DNA of 64,000 nt, taken from the NCBI GenBank assembly GCA_964437425.1, contig CAYTGO010000006.1, forward strand, positions 1 through 64,000, in the 5' to 3' direction. The position numbers and the translations under genes are program-made. Positions 44,150 to 52,942 of this stretch are shown one piece after another; position 1 is the stretch's first letter; each line of letters begins with the position of its first letter. This stretch comes from Scalindua sp964437425 (GTDB taxonomy: Bacteria; Planctomycetota; Brocadiia; Brocadiales; Scalinduaceae). The notes under the pieces are model-generated. The model saw only the letters and a list, made by a program, of their open reading frames with translations, made no database searches and was not told the origin of the DNA.

Positions 44150-45339
44150 ATGAAATACGAAAATATAAATTATCTATATCTGCTGCCAATTGTTTTTATT
44201 ATGGCGTTGGCTTATTTTGTATTTTATAGGAACAGGCAAAATGCAATAAAGAAATTTGTCCAGGCGGAATTGATGGACAGCATCGTAGCGTCTGTAAGCA
44301 AAAGGAAGCAGAAGATAAAGGCGGTCTTTATTATCATGGCACTACTCTTCATTGTATTTTCTCTGGTGCAGCCAAAATGGGGATACCATTGGGAAGATGT
44401 GGAGAGAAGAGGGATTGATATTGTTGTTGCCGTAGACACATCTCGCAGTATGCTGGCAGATGACATCAAGCCAAACAGATTGCAAGCGGCCAAAAGAGAG
44501 ATAAATGATCTTATAAATGTTATTGACGGTGACAGGGTTGGTTTAGTTGCGTTTGCGGGGACAGCGTTTCTTCAGTGTCCGTTGACTCTTGATTACGGTG
44601 CATTCAATCTCTTTCTGGATGATATTAATACAAGTCTGATTCCTGTCGGTGGTACATCATTCGGTGAGGCGATAAAAAAGAGCATGTCAGCGTTTAGTGG
44701 CAAACTGAAAAAACACAAGACGATCGTGCTTATTACCGATGGAGAAGATCATCAGGGAAATGCAATGGAAATGGCAAAAGCTGCGAAGGAGCAGGGTATA
44801 GTTGTTTACACGGTCGGAGTCGGTANNNNNNNNNNNNNNNNNNNNNNNNNNNNNNNNNNNNNNNNNNNNNNNNNNNNNNNNNNNNNNNNNNNNNNNNNNN
44901 NNNNNNNNNNNNNNNNNNNNNNNNNATGGCAAAAGCTGCGAAGGAGCAGGGTATAGTTGTTTACACGGTCGGAGTCGGTAAGAAAGAGGGCGCTTACATA
45001 AAGCTGAAAGATGGTAAAGGTAATGAGACGTTACTAAAAGATAAGGAAGGGAAAGTTGTCAAATCACATCTTGACGAAATACTTTTAAATAAAATAGCTC
45101 TTGAAACTGGAGGTGCGTATACCCCTGCATACGGAACACAATGGGGTTTGGCTAATATTTATACAAATATAATTGCCAATATGGAGGAGAAGCAACTAGG
45201 TGGAAGAAAGATAAAGCTATATGAAAACCGATTCCAGATTCCATTGTTTATAGCCCTCATTCTTATTACATTAGAATCGCTGATCGGAGAACGGACCAGA
45301 AAGAAAAAGACTTTGCTTGATCGAGGAATTGTAGAATAG
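44150..45339 (+). CDS. batB: VWA domain membrane protein (BatB-like), interrupted by artefactual gap
   Basis: A second VWA membrane protein, with an N-terminal helix (LYLLPIVFIMALAYFVFY), another at about 58-77, a VWA domain with site DTSRSMLADDI and a C-terminal helix (IPLFIALILITLESLIG). The scaffold has 100 N in the middle, flanked by identical 55-bp sequences (44771-44825 and 44926-44980). Removing the N run and one copy (155 bp) leaves 1035 bp, an unbroken 344-aa frame. The ATG at 44150 has CAGGAG upstream at a good distance. Confidence 0.9.
44771..44825 (+). repeat. Left copy of 55-bp duplicated contig end
   Basis: Identical base for base to 44926-44980, on the other side of the N run. 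Both encode the same VWA-domain residues (MAKAAKEQGIVVYTVGVG). It is an unmerged overlap of contig ends, not a biological repeat. Confidence 0.92.
44826..44925. other. Assembly gap (100 N), probably of zero true length
   Basis: A 100-N placeholder between two identical 55-bp ends. The contigs overlap, so no sequence is missing and the true distance is negative. Confidence 0.93.
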
Positions 45340-45358
45340 AAAAGTTTTTTAAATTATT

Positions 45359-46225
45359 ATGATAAAATTCAGAACTAAACTGAGAATATTTATAATACCG
45401 TTAGCTTGTACATTGCTGATCGGATGGATAGACCCTGCTTCAGATAAGAACGAAGAAGGGATTCTGCTATATAATGAAAAATCGTATGACGAGGCGATAA
45501 GCAAGTTTGCGGACGCACAGGTGCATCTACCGAAATCAGATGCATTGGAGTTTAATATCGCAAATACCCATTTTCAAGGGGGCAAGCTTCCTGAGGCTGA
45601 AAAAGCGTATAAAAATGCCCTGCGTTCAAAAAATAGTACCTTAAAGGCAAAAGCTAATTATAATATGGGCAACACTCTTTACAAGCAGGGTAAACTTAAT
45701 GAGGCACTGGATTTCTACAAGAAGACAATCGAATTGACCGGAAATAATGCTGATAAAGAGGATGATGAAATAAAAGGGATTAAAGAGGACGCGAAGTACA
45801 ACTATGAGTTTGTGCAGAAAAAAATGGAAGAGATGAAGCAGGAGCAACAGGAGAGGCAGGACCAGGAAGAGCAGGAGAAAGAGGACAAGGAAGAAGAGGA
45901 CAAACAGGACAAACAAGAAGAACAGAAACAGGGTGATCAGCCTCCGGAGGAACAAAAGCCTGAGGATCAGGAACAGAAGCAGGATCAGCAGCAAAAACAG
46001 GACAAGGAAAAAGAGGATAAGGGTAATCAGAGTGGACAGCAAAAGGAGCAACCGCCTGAAGGGGAAAAGAAAGAGTCGCCTCCGCGCCCTCAAGAGAAAA
46101 AGGAGATGACAAAGGAAGAAGCGGAAAGGATCCTTGACTCGTTGAAGCAATCAGAGGAGTCTGCCCGTGAGTTGCAGGAGAAAGAGAATGAATCTGCTCA
46201 ATTTGAGACAGAGAAGAACTGGTAA
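45359..46225 (+). CDS. batC: TPR protein with charged low-complexity tail (BatC-like)
   Basis: A 288-aa protein. A hydrophobic N-terminal segment (IFIIPLACTLLIGWI) is followed by TPR repeats (about 30-130, with ILLYNEKSYDEAISKFADA and NMGNTLYKQGKLNEALDFYKK). Residues about 155-250 are almost entirely E, K, Q and D with some prolines, and a short helix (ERILDSLKQSEESARELQ) closes the protein. It lies between the second VWA gene and batD, the usual BatC position. The low-complexity tail causes long antisense open frames that are not genes. Confidence 0.88.
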   Translation: MIKFRTKLRIFIIPLACTLLIGWIDPASDKNEEGILLYNEKSYDEAISKFADAQVHLPKSDALEFNIANTHFQGGKLPEAEKAYKNALRSKNSTLKAKANYNMGNTLYKQGKLNEALDFYKKTIELTGNNADKEDDEIKGIKEDAKYNYEFVQKKMEEMKQEQQERQDQEEQEKEDKEEEDKQDKQEEQKQGDQPPEEQKPEDQEQKQDQQQKQDKEKEDKGNQSGQQKEQPPEGEKKESPPRPQEKKEMTKEEAERILDSLKQSEESARELQEKENESAQFETEKNW

Positions 46226-46228
46226 AAT

Positions 46229-48067
46229 ATGATGAAAAAAGTTTTAACAATAATAATATTTGTGTTCATGCTTGGTGTGATTCCTACCGCTTACGCGAAG
46301 GGTGTAAGTAAGGAAGTAAAGGTTGTAATCAGTGTGGATAAAAACAGGGTTGAAATAGGCAGCCATATCCGTCTTACGGTTGGTGTGGAGGGGGCGTTTG
46401 ATACGGATATACCGGAGCTATCCATGCCTGAAAGTTTTTCTTTGATGTTTGGCCCGAGTGTGTCAACTCAAACAACGATAATAAATAACGTTGTCAAGGT
46501 TTTCCGGGGCTTTATGTATGGGTTCAGCCCAAGAGAAAAGGGTCGGTTTGAGATAGGGCCGGTGACTTTGGAATATAAGGGCAAAACATATACGTCAAAT
46601 TCAATCAGTATTGAGGTAGTAGAAAGGACTCCGTTTGAGAGCATTATAGATGAAAAGAGTGATACAAGCGGGCAAAGAGTAGATATAAATAAAATGGTGT
46701 TTGTTGAACTCACAACTGACAAGGCGGAAGCCTATATTTATGAAGAAATAGTACAATCCTTTAAACTGTACTTCCAGAAAGGATTGCCAATAGATGATCT
46801 TGATTATGTTGCCGCTTCAACGAAGAGTTTCCTTGCGGAGAAGCTTGGCGATGAGAGACGTTATGAGGAAGTGCGTGATGGAATACTTTATAACGTAATA
46901 GAGCTTCGTACGGCACTTTTCCCTCTGGTTTCCGGTAAAATAAAGATACCTCCAGCGAGCTTCAAATGTAATATTATTATCAGGCAACAGAGGAATAGAG
47001 GCTCTCTGTTTGATGAATTTATGGGTGGTGGTGGTCGGAGGTATCCTGTGGAGAGGAGTACGGAACCGGTTAAGTTGGTAATAAAACCACTGCCGGTTGT
47101 TGATAGGCCGGAAGACTTTACCGGTGCGGTAGGTAAGTATACCATGGATGTCCTTGCAAAACCCACAAAAGTAAAGGTTGGTGATCCGATAACATTAACT
47201 ATAAATATTCGGGGAGAGGGGAATATTCAGACAATAGGTGAGCCGTTACTTGCTCCTGATGGTATGAAGAACTTTAAGGCTTACGATTTTGAGGCTAAGG
47301 TGACTATAACAGACAGAGGGTACGGCATAAAGGGTGAAAAGCTTTTCAATAAGGTAATAGAACCTCAGAGTGAAGATAGTGACATTATACCCGGGATATC
47401 ATTCAGTTACTTTGATCCGGAACTGGAAGAATATAAAACGCTTACTTATGCGCCGATTCCCATAGAGGTAGAAAGCTCAGAAATAGAAATTCCCATACAC
47501 TTGTCTGTTGATGGTGCGGGAATGGCGAAGGGGCAGGTTAAAATATTGACGAAAGATATTCTGCCCATCATGTCCGATTTATACTCATTTGAGAATCAGG
47601 GTTCTGCTATATACAAGAGGCCTTTTATTCTGGCTATTGTTTTTATAATACCAATTCTTATTGTAGTAGCGTGTATTTATGTACAGAGGCAAAGGGAGCT
47701 GCTGCATACCGATGTGGGTTACGCGAGAAAAAAACGCGCGATGGCCCATGCACAGAAGCATCTTTCAAATGCGCGTGAGCTATTGCAACTTGATAATCCG
47801 TCAGAGTTTTACGCCACGCTGGCCAGGACTATCCTTAAGCATATTGCAGACAAGTTAAATGTGACACCGGCGTCCGTTACGTCAGACAATATTTACGATA
47901 TGTTGGAAAAACGTGGTGTTTCAAATGATGTAATAAAGGAGCTGAGGCAGTGTCTTGAGTCCTGCGATTACGGCAGGTTCTCTTCCGGGCAATTGTCTAA
48001 GGCGCAGATGGAGTCAACGCTGGATACTGCGGAGCAAGTTATAATGCATCTGGAAAAACAATTATGA
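46229..48067 (+). CDS. batD: BatD family protein
   Basis: A 612-aa protein with a signal peptide (LTIIIFVFMLGVIPTAYA), several beta-sandwich domains (about 25-460; the first contains VSVDKNRVEIGSHIRLTVGVE-type strands), a membrane helix (FILAIVFIIPILIVVACIYV) and a cytoplasmic helical domain (HLSNARELLQLDNPSEFYATL and following). This is the BatD layout, associated with oxygen tolerance in Bacteroides and found in many Bat clusters. Its stop overlaps the start of the next gene by four bases. Confidence 0.92.
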   Translation: MMKKVLTIIIFVFMLGVIPTAYAKGVSKEVKVVISVDKNRVEIGSHIRLTVGVEGAFDTDIPELSMPESFSLMFGPSVSTQTTIINNVVKVFRGFMYGFSPREKGRFEIGPVTLEYKGKTYTSNSISIEVVERTPFESIIDEKSDTSGQRVDINKMVFVELTTDKAEAYIYEEIVQSFKLYFQKGLPIDDLDYVAASTKSFLAEKLGDERRYEEVRDGILYNVIELRTALFPLVSGKIKIPPASFKCNIIIRQQRNRGSLFDEFMGGGGRRYPVERSTEPVKLVIKPLPVVDRPEDFTGAVGKYTMDVLAKPTKVKVGDPITLTINIRGEGNIQTIGEPLLAPDGMKNFKAYDFEAKVTITDRGYGIKGEKLFNKVIEPQSEDSDIIPGISFSYFDPELEEYKTLTYAPIPIEVESSEIEIPIHLSVDGAGMAKGQVKILTKDILPIMSDLYSFENQGSAIYKRPFILAIVFIIPILIVVACIYVQRQRELLHTDVGYARKKRAMAHAQKHLSNARELLQLDNPSEFYATLARTILKHIADKLNVTPASVTSDNIYDMLEKRGVSNDVIKELRQCLESCDYGRFSSGQLSKAQMESTLDTAEQVIMHLEKQL

Positions 48068-48921
48068 GACAAAAAAACATACTGATAATTTTTATTTTGA
48101 GCTTTGTATTTCTCTTTGAGGGGGGGTATTTAGCTGACGCTTTTGCGCGTGACAATCAGGCTGATATTTTTTTCAGAGCAAACAAGGAATATAGTGCCGG
48201 ACAGAAGGCAATGGCGGAAAGAAAAAAGGAAGATGCAGTTGGGAAATTTGAGCAAGCGGTCAGCTTATACGAACAACTGCTTGAATCAGGTTTTGTTAAC
48301 GGGCAGATATACTACAATCTGGGTAACGCTTATTACCGGCTGGGTACGCCAGGGAAGGCAATCATGTATTACCGCAGGGCAGAGGAGCTGCTTCCGAGAG
48401 ATGCTGACATAAAGGCAAACATCAACTTATTGAAACGTGATTTCGTTGACAGGGAGACAATTGGTCAGAAGCCGGAGATCCTTAAGGTTGCGTGTTTCTG
48501 GTATTTCTATCTCAACCTGAGCGAGATTACTGCCATTACAATATATATCTATCTTGCACTCATTGCATCCATACTCTCTATAATCTTTTTAAGGCAACAA
48601 TGGATCAGAAAAATTATTATTATCTTTGCGTCCTGTTTTCTTGTACTGGTCATTTCTCTGGGATTAAAGGCATATAATCAATCCGTGGAAATGGGGGTGG
48701 TGATTGCGGACGAGAGTAATATAAGATACGGCCCGGGCGCAGAGTATGAACCCAGGTTTAAGATACATGAAGGTGCTGAGGTAAGGATAGAAGAGAAAAA
48801 AGATAAGTGGTACAAGGTTTATGTCTTTGTAGATGTGGAAGACGTTCATGACGACGAAGGCAAGAAAGAGACCGAATCCAAAACAGGCTGGATACCCGAA
48901 TCTGAAATTGGAGAGATATAA
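48064..48921 (+). CDS. batE: TPR and SH3-like domain protein (BatE-like)
   Basis: A 285-aa protein with a signal peptide (LIIFILSFVFLFEGGYLADAFA), TPR repeats (about 35-125; IYYNLGNAYYRLGTPGKAI), two membrane helices (about 150-175 and 182-202) and a C-terminal bacterial SH3-like domain (ADESNIRYGPGAEYEPRFKI). BatE proteins have this combination. It is the last gene of the Bat cluster and is followed by the intergenic repeat and its hairpin. Confidence 0.88.
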   Translation: MRQKNILIIFILSFVFLFEGGYLADAFARDNQADIFFRANKEYSAGQKAMAERKKEDAVGKFEQAVSLYEQLLESGFVNGQIYYNLGNAYYRLGTPGKAIMYYRRAEELLPRDADIKANINLLKRDFVDRETIGQKPEILKVACFWYFYLNLSEITAITIYIYLALIASILSIIFLRQQWIRKIIIIFASCFLVLVISLGLKAYNQSVEMGVVIADESNIRYGPGAEYEPRFKIHEGAEVRIEEKKDKWYKVYVFVDVEDVHDDEGKKETESKTGWIPESEIGEI

Positions 48922-48954
48922 CACAATAGAATAGTGAATATGTAGAAGCAAAAA

Positions 48955-49469
48955 AGTTTAAGGCGGGGATTATCTCCATGTTACTCAATTTTATGAGTAT
49001 TATTTTATTTGTGAGAAAGAGCCCCGCGCTTTATTTTGCAAGTCCTCACTAAGATACTACATATTGTAGATCATCATTAGACTGTTAGCAGATATAGTAT
49101 TAATATGTGACAAAAAGTCAAGTATAAATTCCAGGTATTAAGCCTCCTCGCTTTTAACTTCCGTGCAAATCAGTGGTTAAGTGATCTTTAACTCTCTCTT
49201 TTATTTTTATCTAAACCTGCCCTGTGAATTCTGAAGTTATTTCACCTGAGTTCTTTCCGAACTCCGAATCAATAACGAGGACTCTTAATTCTTCAATCAT
49301 AATGCTTTCTCCTCTACTTTGACTTTTTTGTCTATCAGTGAAAGTCTGTGGCTAGCTTCTCTTGTTTCCTTCCTTTGTGCTCTTCGCGCCTTCCTGTCCT
49401 CGTCACCTTTTGTCCGGGGGGGGAGGTGAACAATCTTTTATATTGCAAAACAACCCCTCTCTTTTATAA
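48955..49469 (+). repeat. Intergenic repeat copy A (with 52266-52814)
   Basis: A roughly 515-bp non-coding stretch repeated in the same orientation after the antiporter gene. Conserved parts include GGCGGGGATTATCTC, GAGCCCCGC, CTGCCCTGTGAA and, at the end, GTGAACAATCTTTTATATTG and TCTCTTTTATAAT. A GTCCGGGGG-type dispersed repeat lies near 49420. The middle has diverged. A 73-codon frame at 49348-49569 is not convincing. Confidence 0.75.
48963..49027 (+). terminator. Conserved hairpin at start of repeat A (terminator candidate)
   Basis: GCGGGG (48963-48968) pairs with CCCCGC (49022-49027); inside, TACTCA (48982-48987) pairs with TGAGTA (48994-48999). The pairing is kept in copy B. A T-rich stretch (CTTTATTTT) follows. 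It lies about 40 nt after the BatE-like stop, so it may end or protect the Bat transcript. Confidence 0.5.
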
Positions 49470-49573
49470 TGACCATCACCGGGCAGTAGATACAATTTAC
49501 TTTAACGCAATTTCGGTTATTACCGGAGATCTGTTTTTGTTATCTGAAGATTTGTCTGCCTGGTCTTGAAAAC

Positions 49574-52243
49574 ATGAAATTTTCGAATACTATTGCCGGC
49601 ATTCTTTGTCTATATTCCAGCCGGTGTTGGAGATTGATCCCCTTTATAATCTTTGCCTTAGTACTGCTGTCTGCAGGCTTCAATGGCATTGCATGGGCCG
49701 GTGGCCATGGAGGTGGTCACGGTGGTTCAGGTGATCATCACTCTTCTTCAGGCTCTGGTGTGGTTGTAGTTATGGTCAGTGCTGTCCTTATCCTGATGAT
49801 TCTGGCAGCGGGGGTCCTGGCAGCGTCTAAACGTATTAAAGTTCCATTTGCAGTTGCGCTGGTCTTTGCAGGATTTGCTGTGGCCCAGCTTGCTCCCTAT
49901 GGGCCTGATATGCTACAGCCATTTGTAGGTTACAAATTTACACCTGAAGTTTTCTTATACGTTTTCCTTCCCACTCTTATCTTTGAAACAGCCTTTAATA
50001 TGGATACACGTGAATTGCGTGATAACATATTACCAATCACCACGCTGGCTATTCCGGGGCTGCTGATTTCCACTGCTATTATTGGTCTGCTTATATCCAA
50101 ATTCACACATATCGAACTCCCCGCTGCCCTGCTTCTCGGGGCAATCCTCAGTATTATTGATCATGTTGCGGTTGGTGCTCTCCTGAAACAGGTAGGTGCG
50201 CCAAAGAGATTGATGATCCTTATGGAGGGAGAGAGCCTGTTTAGTGAGGTTACTCTTATTGTCGCCGCTCACATCCTGTTTGGGATGGCATTTGCGGGGC
50301 ATATTTCATCAGGAACTGTATTATCCGGGGTAGTTAAGTTTTTTATCGTCTTTGCCGGTGGAATTTCAGTAGGAGTGTTGACTGCGCTGATTACCGGGTT
50401 TATATTGAGCAAAGTGCATGACAATCCATTAATAGAACTCTCCCTGATAATAATACTCGCTTACATGTCATTTTTTATTTTAGAACGCTATTTCCATGTC
50501 AGTGGAGTTCTGGCAACGGCATCAGCAGGAATAATCATGGGAGGGTGGGGGCGTTCCAAAATATCGCCTTCCGTTCACAAGCTGCTTGCAGAGGTGTGGG
50601 AGTATCTGGCCTATCTTGCTAATGCCTTTATTTTTCTGTTGCTTGGTTTGCAGATCAATCTCCCTTCACTGGTGAAATCGTTGCATATTCTGGTATGGGT
50701 GATACCCGCCATGCTACTGGCCAGGGCCATTATAGTCTACGGCCTTATACCAATAGTTGGCCGTCTCCCTAATACCTTTCGAATAGATCTACGCTATCAG
50801 ACTGTTATGTACTGGGGTAGTATGCGCGGGGGTATAGCGATTGCCATGCTTTTGAGTCTTGGGGTTTTCAAATATACTGAGACTTTTGTGGCTGTAATAA
50901 CCGGAGCTGTGCTCTTTACCCTCTTGGTACAGGGTCTCAGCATAAAGAAGCTTGTAACAATGCTGGGACTGGATAAGCCTTCGCTTGCAGACAGACTGGC
51001 CCGTCTGGAAAGTGTTTTCTCGGCAAAGAAGCACGCTCTGAATCGTATTCCGGAACTGCAGACCGGCGGGCTTTTTTCCTCCAGTATTGCAGATAATTTG
51101 CATACCAAGTGTAAGACCAGTATGGATGAAACCCACTTGGAACTGGAAGAGCTCAGACGGGAAAAACTGGATAAAGGGAAAGAGGTTCAGCTGGTTTACT
51201 TCAGGTGTTTTGCGGAAGAAAAGGCTATGTACTACGAGATGTTCAGTAAAGAACATCTGACTGAGAGTGCCTATCGGGATCTTTCATACTCCGTTGATAT
51301 TCAGATGGATGCTTTGAGGTATCAGGGGTGTCTGCCGGAAACGTCCCTTCACTCGACGGGAGAGAAAAGAAGGGAGAGGTTTATTGACATTTTGTTGACA
51401 CGTGTGCTGTCCATAAGGTTTCTCTATAATAGACTTCATGCCACACGTACCGCTATTGAATATGAGGAGGTTTGGGGTCGCTATCAAGCCAGTACGCGTG
51501 TGCTTGATAGCTTGGATGAAACAATGAAGCATACGCCAGGCCGTGCTGAGGTGCTGAGAGAAGTACGCAAAACCTACTATCATTGGAATGAATCTGCAAA
51601 GGGGAGGATTGATGCTATTGCAGAGCAGTTTCCGGAATTTGTCAGTTCCATGCAGCAGCGCCTCTCGGAACGTATGTTAATTCATGCTGAGCGCGAGGCA
51701 ATTGAGGAGAATGAACGGAATGGAACACTTTCACATAGTGTCGCCGAGACCATTCTGGAAAGACTCGCAGAGGAGATCCATCGGTTAAGGGGAAGAGTGA
51801 CCGGTAAGTTGAAAGTGGATCCATATGAATTGCTCAACAAGGTTCATTTCTTTCAGAATGTTCATAAGGATGATTTCGCAAAGATAGTGGAACGTCTGCG
51901 TTCACGTACAGTGCCGGCTGGCAATGCCATAATACGCCAGGGAGAGGCAGGGCATTCCATGTATTTTATAGTAAGGGGTGTGGTCCGTATATCGCTGACT
52001 GCTGCCGGTGAAGAGAGGGATCTGGCCACCATGATAGCAGGTGACTTCTTTGGAGAAATTGCGCTTCTGGAACACTGTACCAGAACGGCAACCTGTCGTG
52101 CTGTTACACCATGCGCTCTTTATGAACTTACAAGGAAGGATTTTGAGATAATTATCGCTGCAAATCCGAGTATCTATGATGCTGTTCACAAAACCAGTCA
52201 TGAACGTTCTTCTGAGTTGGATAAGGATAGCGGTAAATCTTGA
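49574..52243 (+). CDS. Na+/H+ antiporter (CPA1/SOS1-like) with C-terminal cNMP-binding domain
   Basis: An 889-aa protein. After a first hydrophobic segment (about 20-42) comes a Gly/His-rich loop (AGGHGGGHGGSGDHHSSSG), then about twelve membrane segments of a cation-proton antiporter (to about 470), a long helical cytoplasmic region (475-760) and a cyclic-nucleotide-binding domain (about 765-880; FRQGEAGHSMYFIV-type core and GDFFGEIALLEHCTRTATCRA). The Asp motif of antiporters is present as SIIDHVAVGAL, but the usual Asn-Asp after GESL is Ser-Glu (GESLFSEVTLI), so its ion coupling may differ. The gene stands alone between two copies of an intergenic repeat. Confidence 0.9.
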   Translation: MKFSNTIAGILCLYSSRCWRLIPFIIFALVLLSAGFNGIAWAGGHGGGHGGSGDHHSSSGSGVVVVMVSAVLILMILAAGVLAASKRIKVPFAVALVFAGFAVAQLAPYGPDMLQPFVGYKFTPEVFLYVFLPTLIFETAFNMDTRELRDNILPITTLAIPGLLISTAIIGLLISKFTHIELPAALLLGAILSIIDHVAVGALLKQVGAPKRLMILMEGESLFSEVTLIVAAHILFGMAFAGHISSGTVLSGVVKFFIVFAGGISVGVLTALITGFILSKVHDNPLIELSLIIILAYMSFFILERYFHVSGVLATASAGIIMGGWGRSKISPSVHKLLAEVWEYLAYLANAFIFLLLGLQINLPSLVKSLHILVWVIPAMLLARAIIVYGLIPIVGRLPNTFRIDLRYQTVMYWGSMRGGIAIAMLLSLGVFKYTETFVAVITGAVLFTLLVQGLSIKKLVTMLGLDKPSLADRLARLESVFSAKKHALNRIPELQTGGLFSSSIADNLHTKCKTSMDETHLELEELRREKLDKGKEVQLVYFRCFAEEKAMYYEMFSKEHLTESAYRDLSYSVDIQMDALRYQGCLPETSLHSTGEKRRERFIDILLTRVLSIRFLYNRLHATRTAIEYEEVWGRYQASTRVLDSLDETMKHTPGRAEVLREVRKTYYHWNESAKGRIDAIAEQFPEFVSSMQQRLSERMLIHAEREAIEENERNGTLSHSVAETILERLAEEIHRLRGRVTGKLKVDPYELLNKVHFFQNVHKDDFAKIVERLRSRTVPAGNAIIRQGEAGHSMYFIVRGVVRISLTAAGEERDLATMIAGDFFGEIALLEHCTRTATCRAVTPCALYELTRKDFEIIIAANPSIYDAVHKTSHERSSELDKDSGKS

Positions 52244-52265
52244 AATGCGGTGTTTTGTGCTGAGA

Positions 52266-52814
52266 GAAGTTTATGGCGGGGATTATCTCAATATTACTCA
52301 ATTATAGAGTAGGGTTTTTATTTGTGAGCAAGAGCCCCGCACATTTTATTTCAAGACCTCACCAAGACACTATATGTCGTAGATCAGTATTAAAGTATTA
52401 CAATATATAGTACGACAGGCAGCAAAAGTCAAGCATAAATCTATCTTTTTTTTCTCTGTTTTTAACCTCTGTATTTATCAGTATTTATCTACGACTATAT
52501 TCAAGTATAGGAACTGCAATGTTAGAAAACACTTCAACTCCGCTCAGTGTAACGTCATCCTGAGCGGGGTCGAAGGATAATTTTATTGTTTACCCGACGT
52601 GCTTTCTGGCGGGCCTCTGCCTTTCACATTTTCTCATATTTATTTTCAGTCTTTCTCTGCGCCTGCCCTGTGAAACCTGAAGTTGTTTTACTGTAGTTAA
52701 ATTTCTCTTTTATCTCTTTGCACTCTTAGCGGCTTCTTGTCCTCGGCGCCGTTTTGTCCGGGGAGCGGTGAACAATCTTTTATATTGCAAAACAACTCTT
52801 CTCTTTTATAATAT
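52266..52814 (+). repeat. Intergenic repeat copy B (with 48955-49469)
   Basis: Second copy of the repeat, about 549 bp, in the 690-bp interval after the antiporter gene. It ends with GGGGAGCGGTGAACAATC and ATATTGCAAAACAACTCTTC-like sequence as in copy A. Inside, 52529-52586 carries an inverted CCGCTCAG/CTGAGCGG pair of the common ATCCTTCGACTCCGCTCAGGA type, absent from copy A, so a later insertion into the repeat is likely. Confidence 0.75.
52276..52340 (+). terminator. Conserved hairpin at start of repeat B (terminator candidate)
   Basis: GCGGGG (52276-52281) pairs with CCCCGC (52335-52340), and TACTC (52295-52299) with GAGTA (52307-52311). It is placed about 30 nt after the antiporter stop, just as copy A is placed after the BatE-like stop, and is followed by ACATTTTATTT. 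Confidence 0.5.
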
Positions 52815-52942
52815 TCCAGAACAAGAAATTGTTGTATTTCTCTTTGATACAATTTGAATGTCTGCAAAGAGATAGTTTTGCTTATTATTAAAGAAGTAAT
52901 TTTTTTCATGGTGAAATAATAATATAAAGGAGTGTGTGTGTT

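Noticed and set aside
44926..45339. Separate small VWA gene after the gap
   Set aside because: Its first 18 residues repeat those before the gap; it is the second half of the gene at 44150.
45641..46250. Long antisense open frames opposite the TPR gene
   Set aside because: They come from the E/K/Q/D-rich low-complexity codons on the plus strand and consist mostly of Leu/Phe or Pro/Ser.
49348..49569. 73-codon open frame before the antiporter gene
   Set aside because: It lies inside the intergenic repeat and is not kept in copy B.
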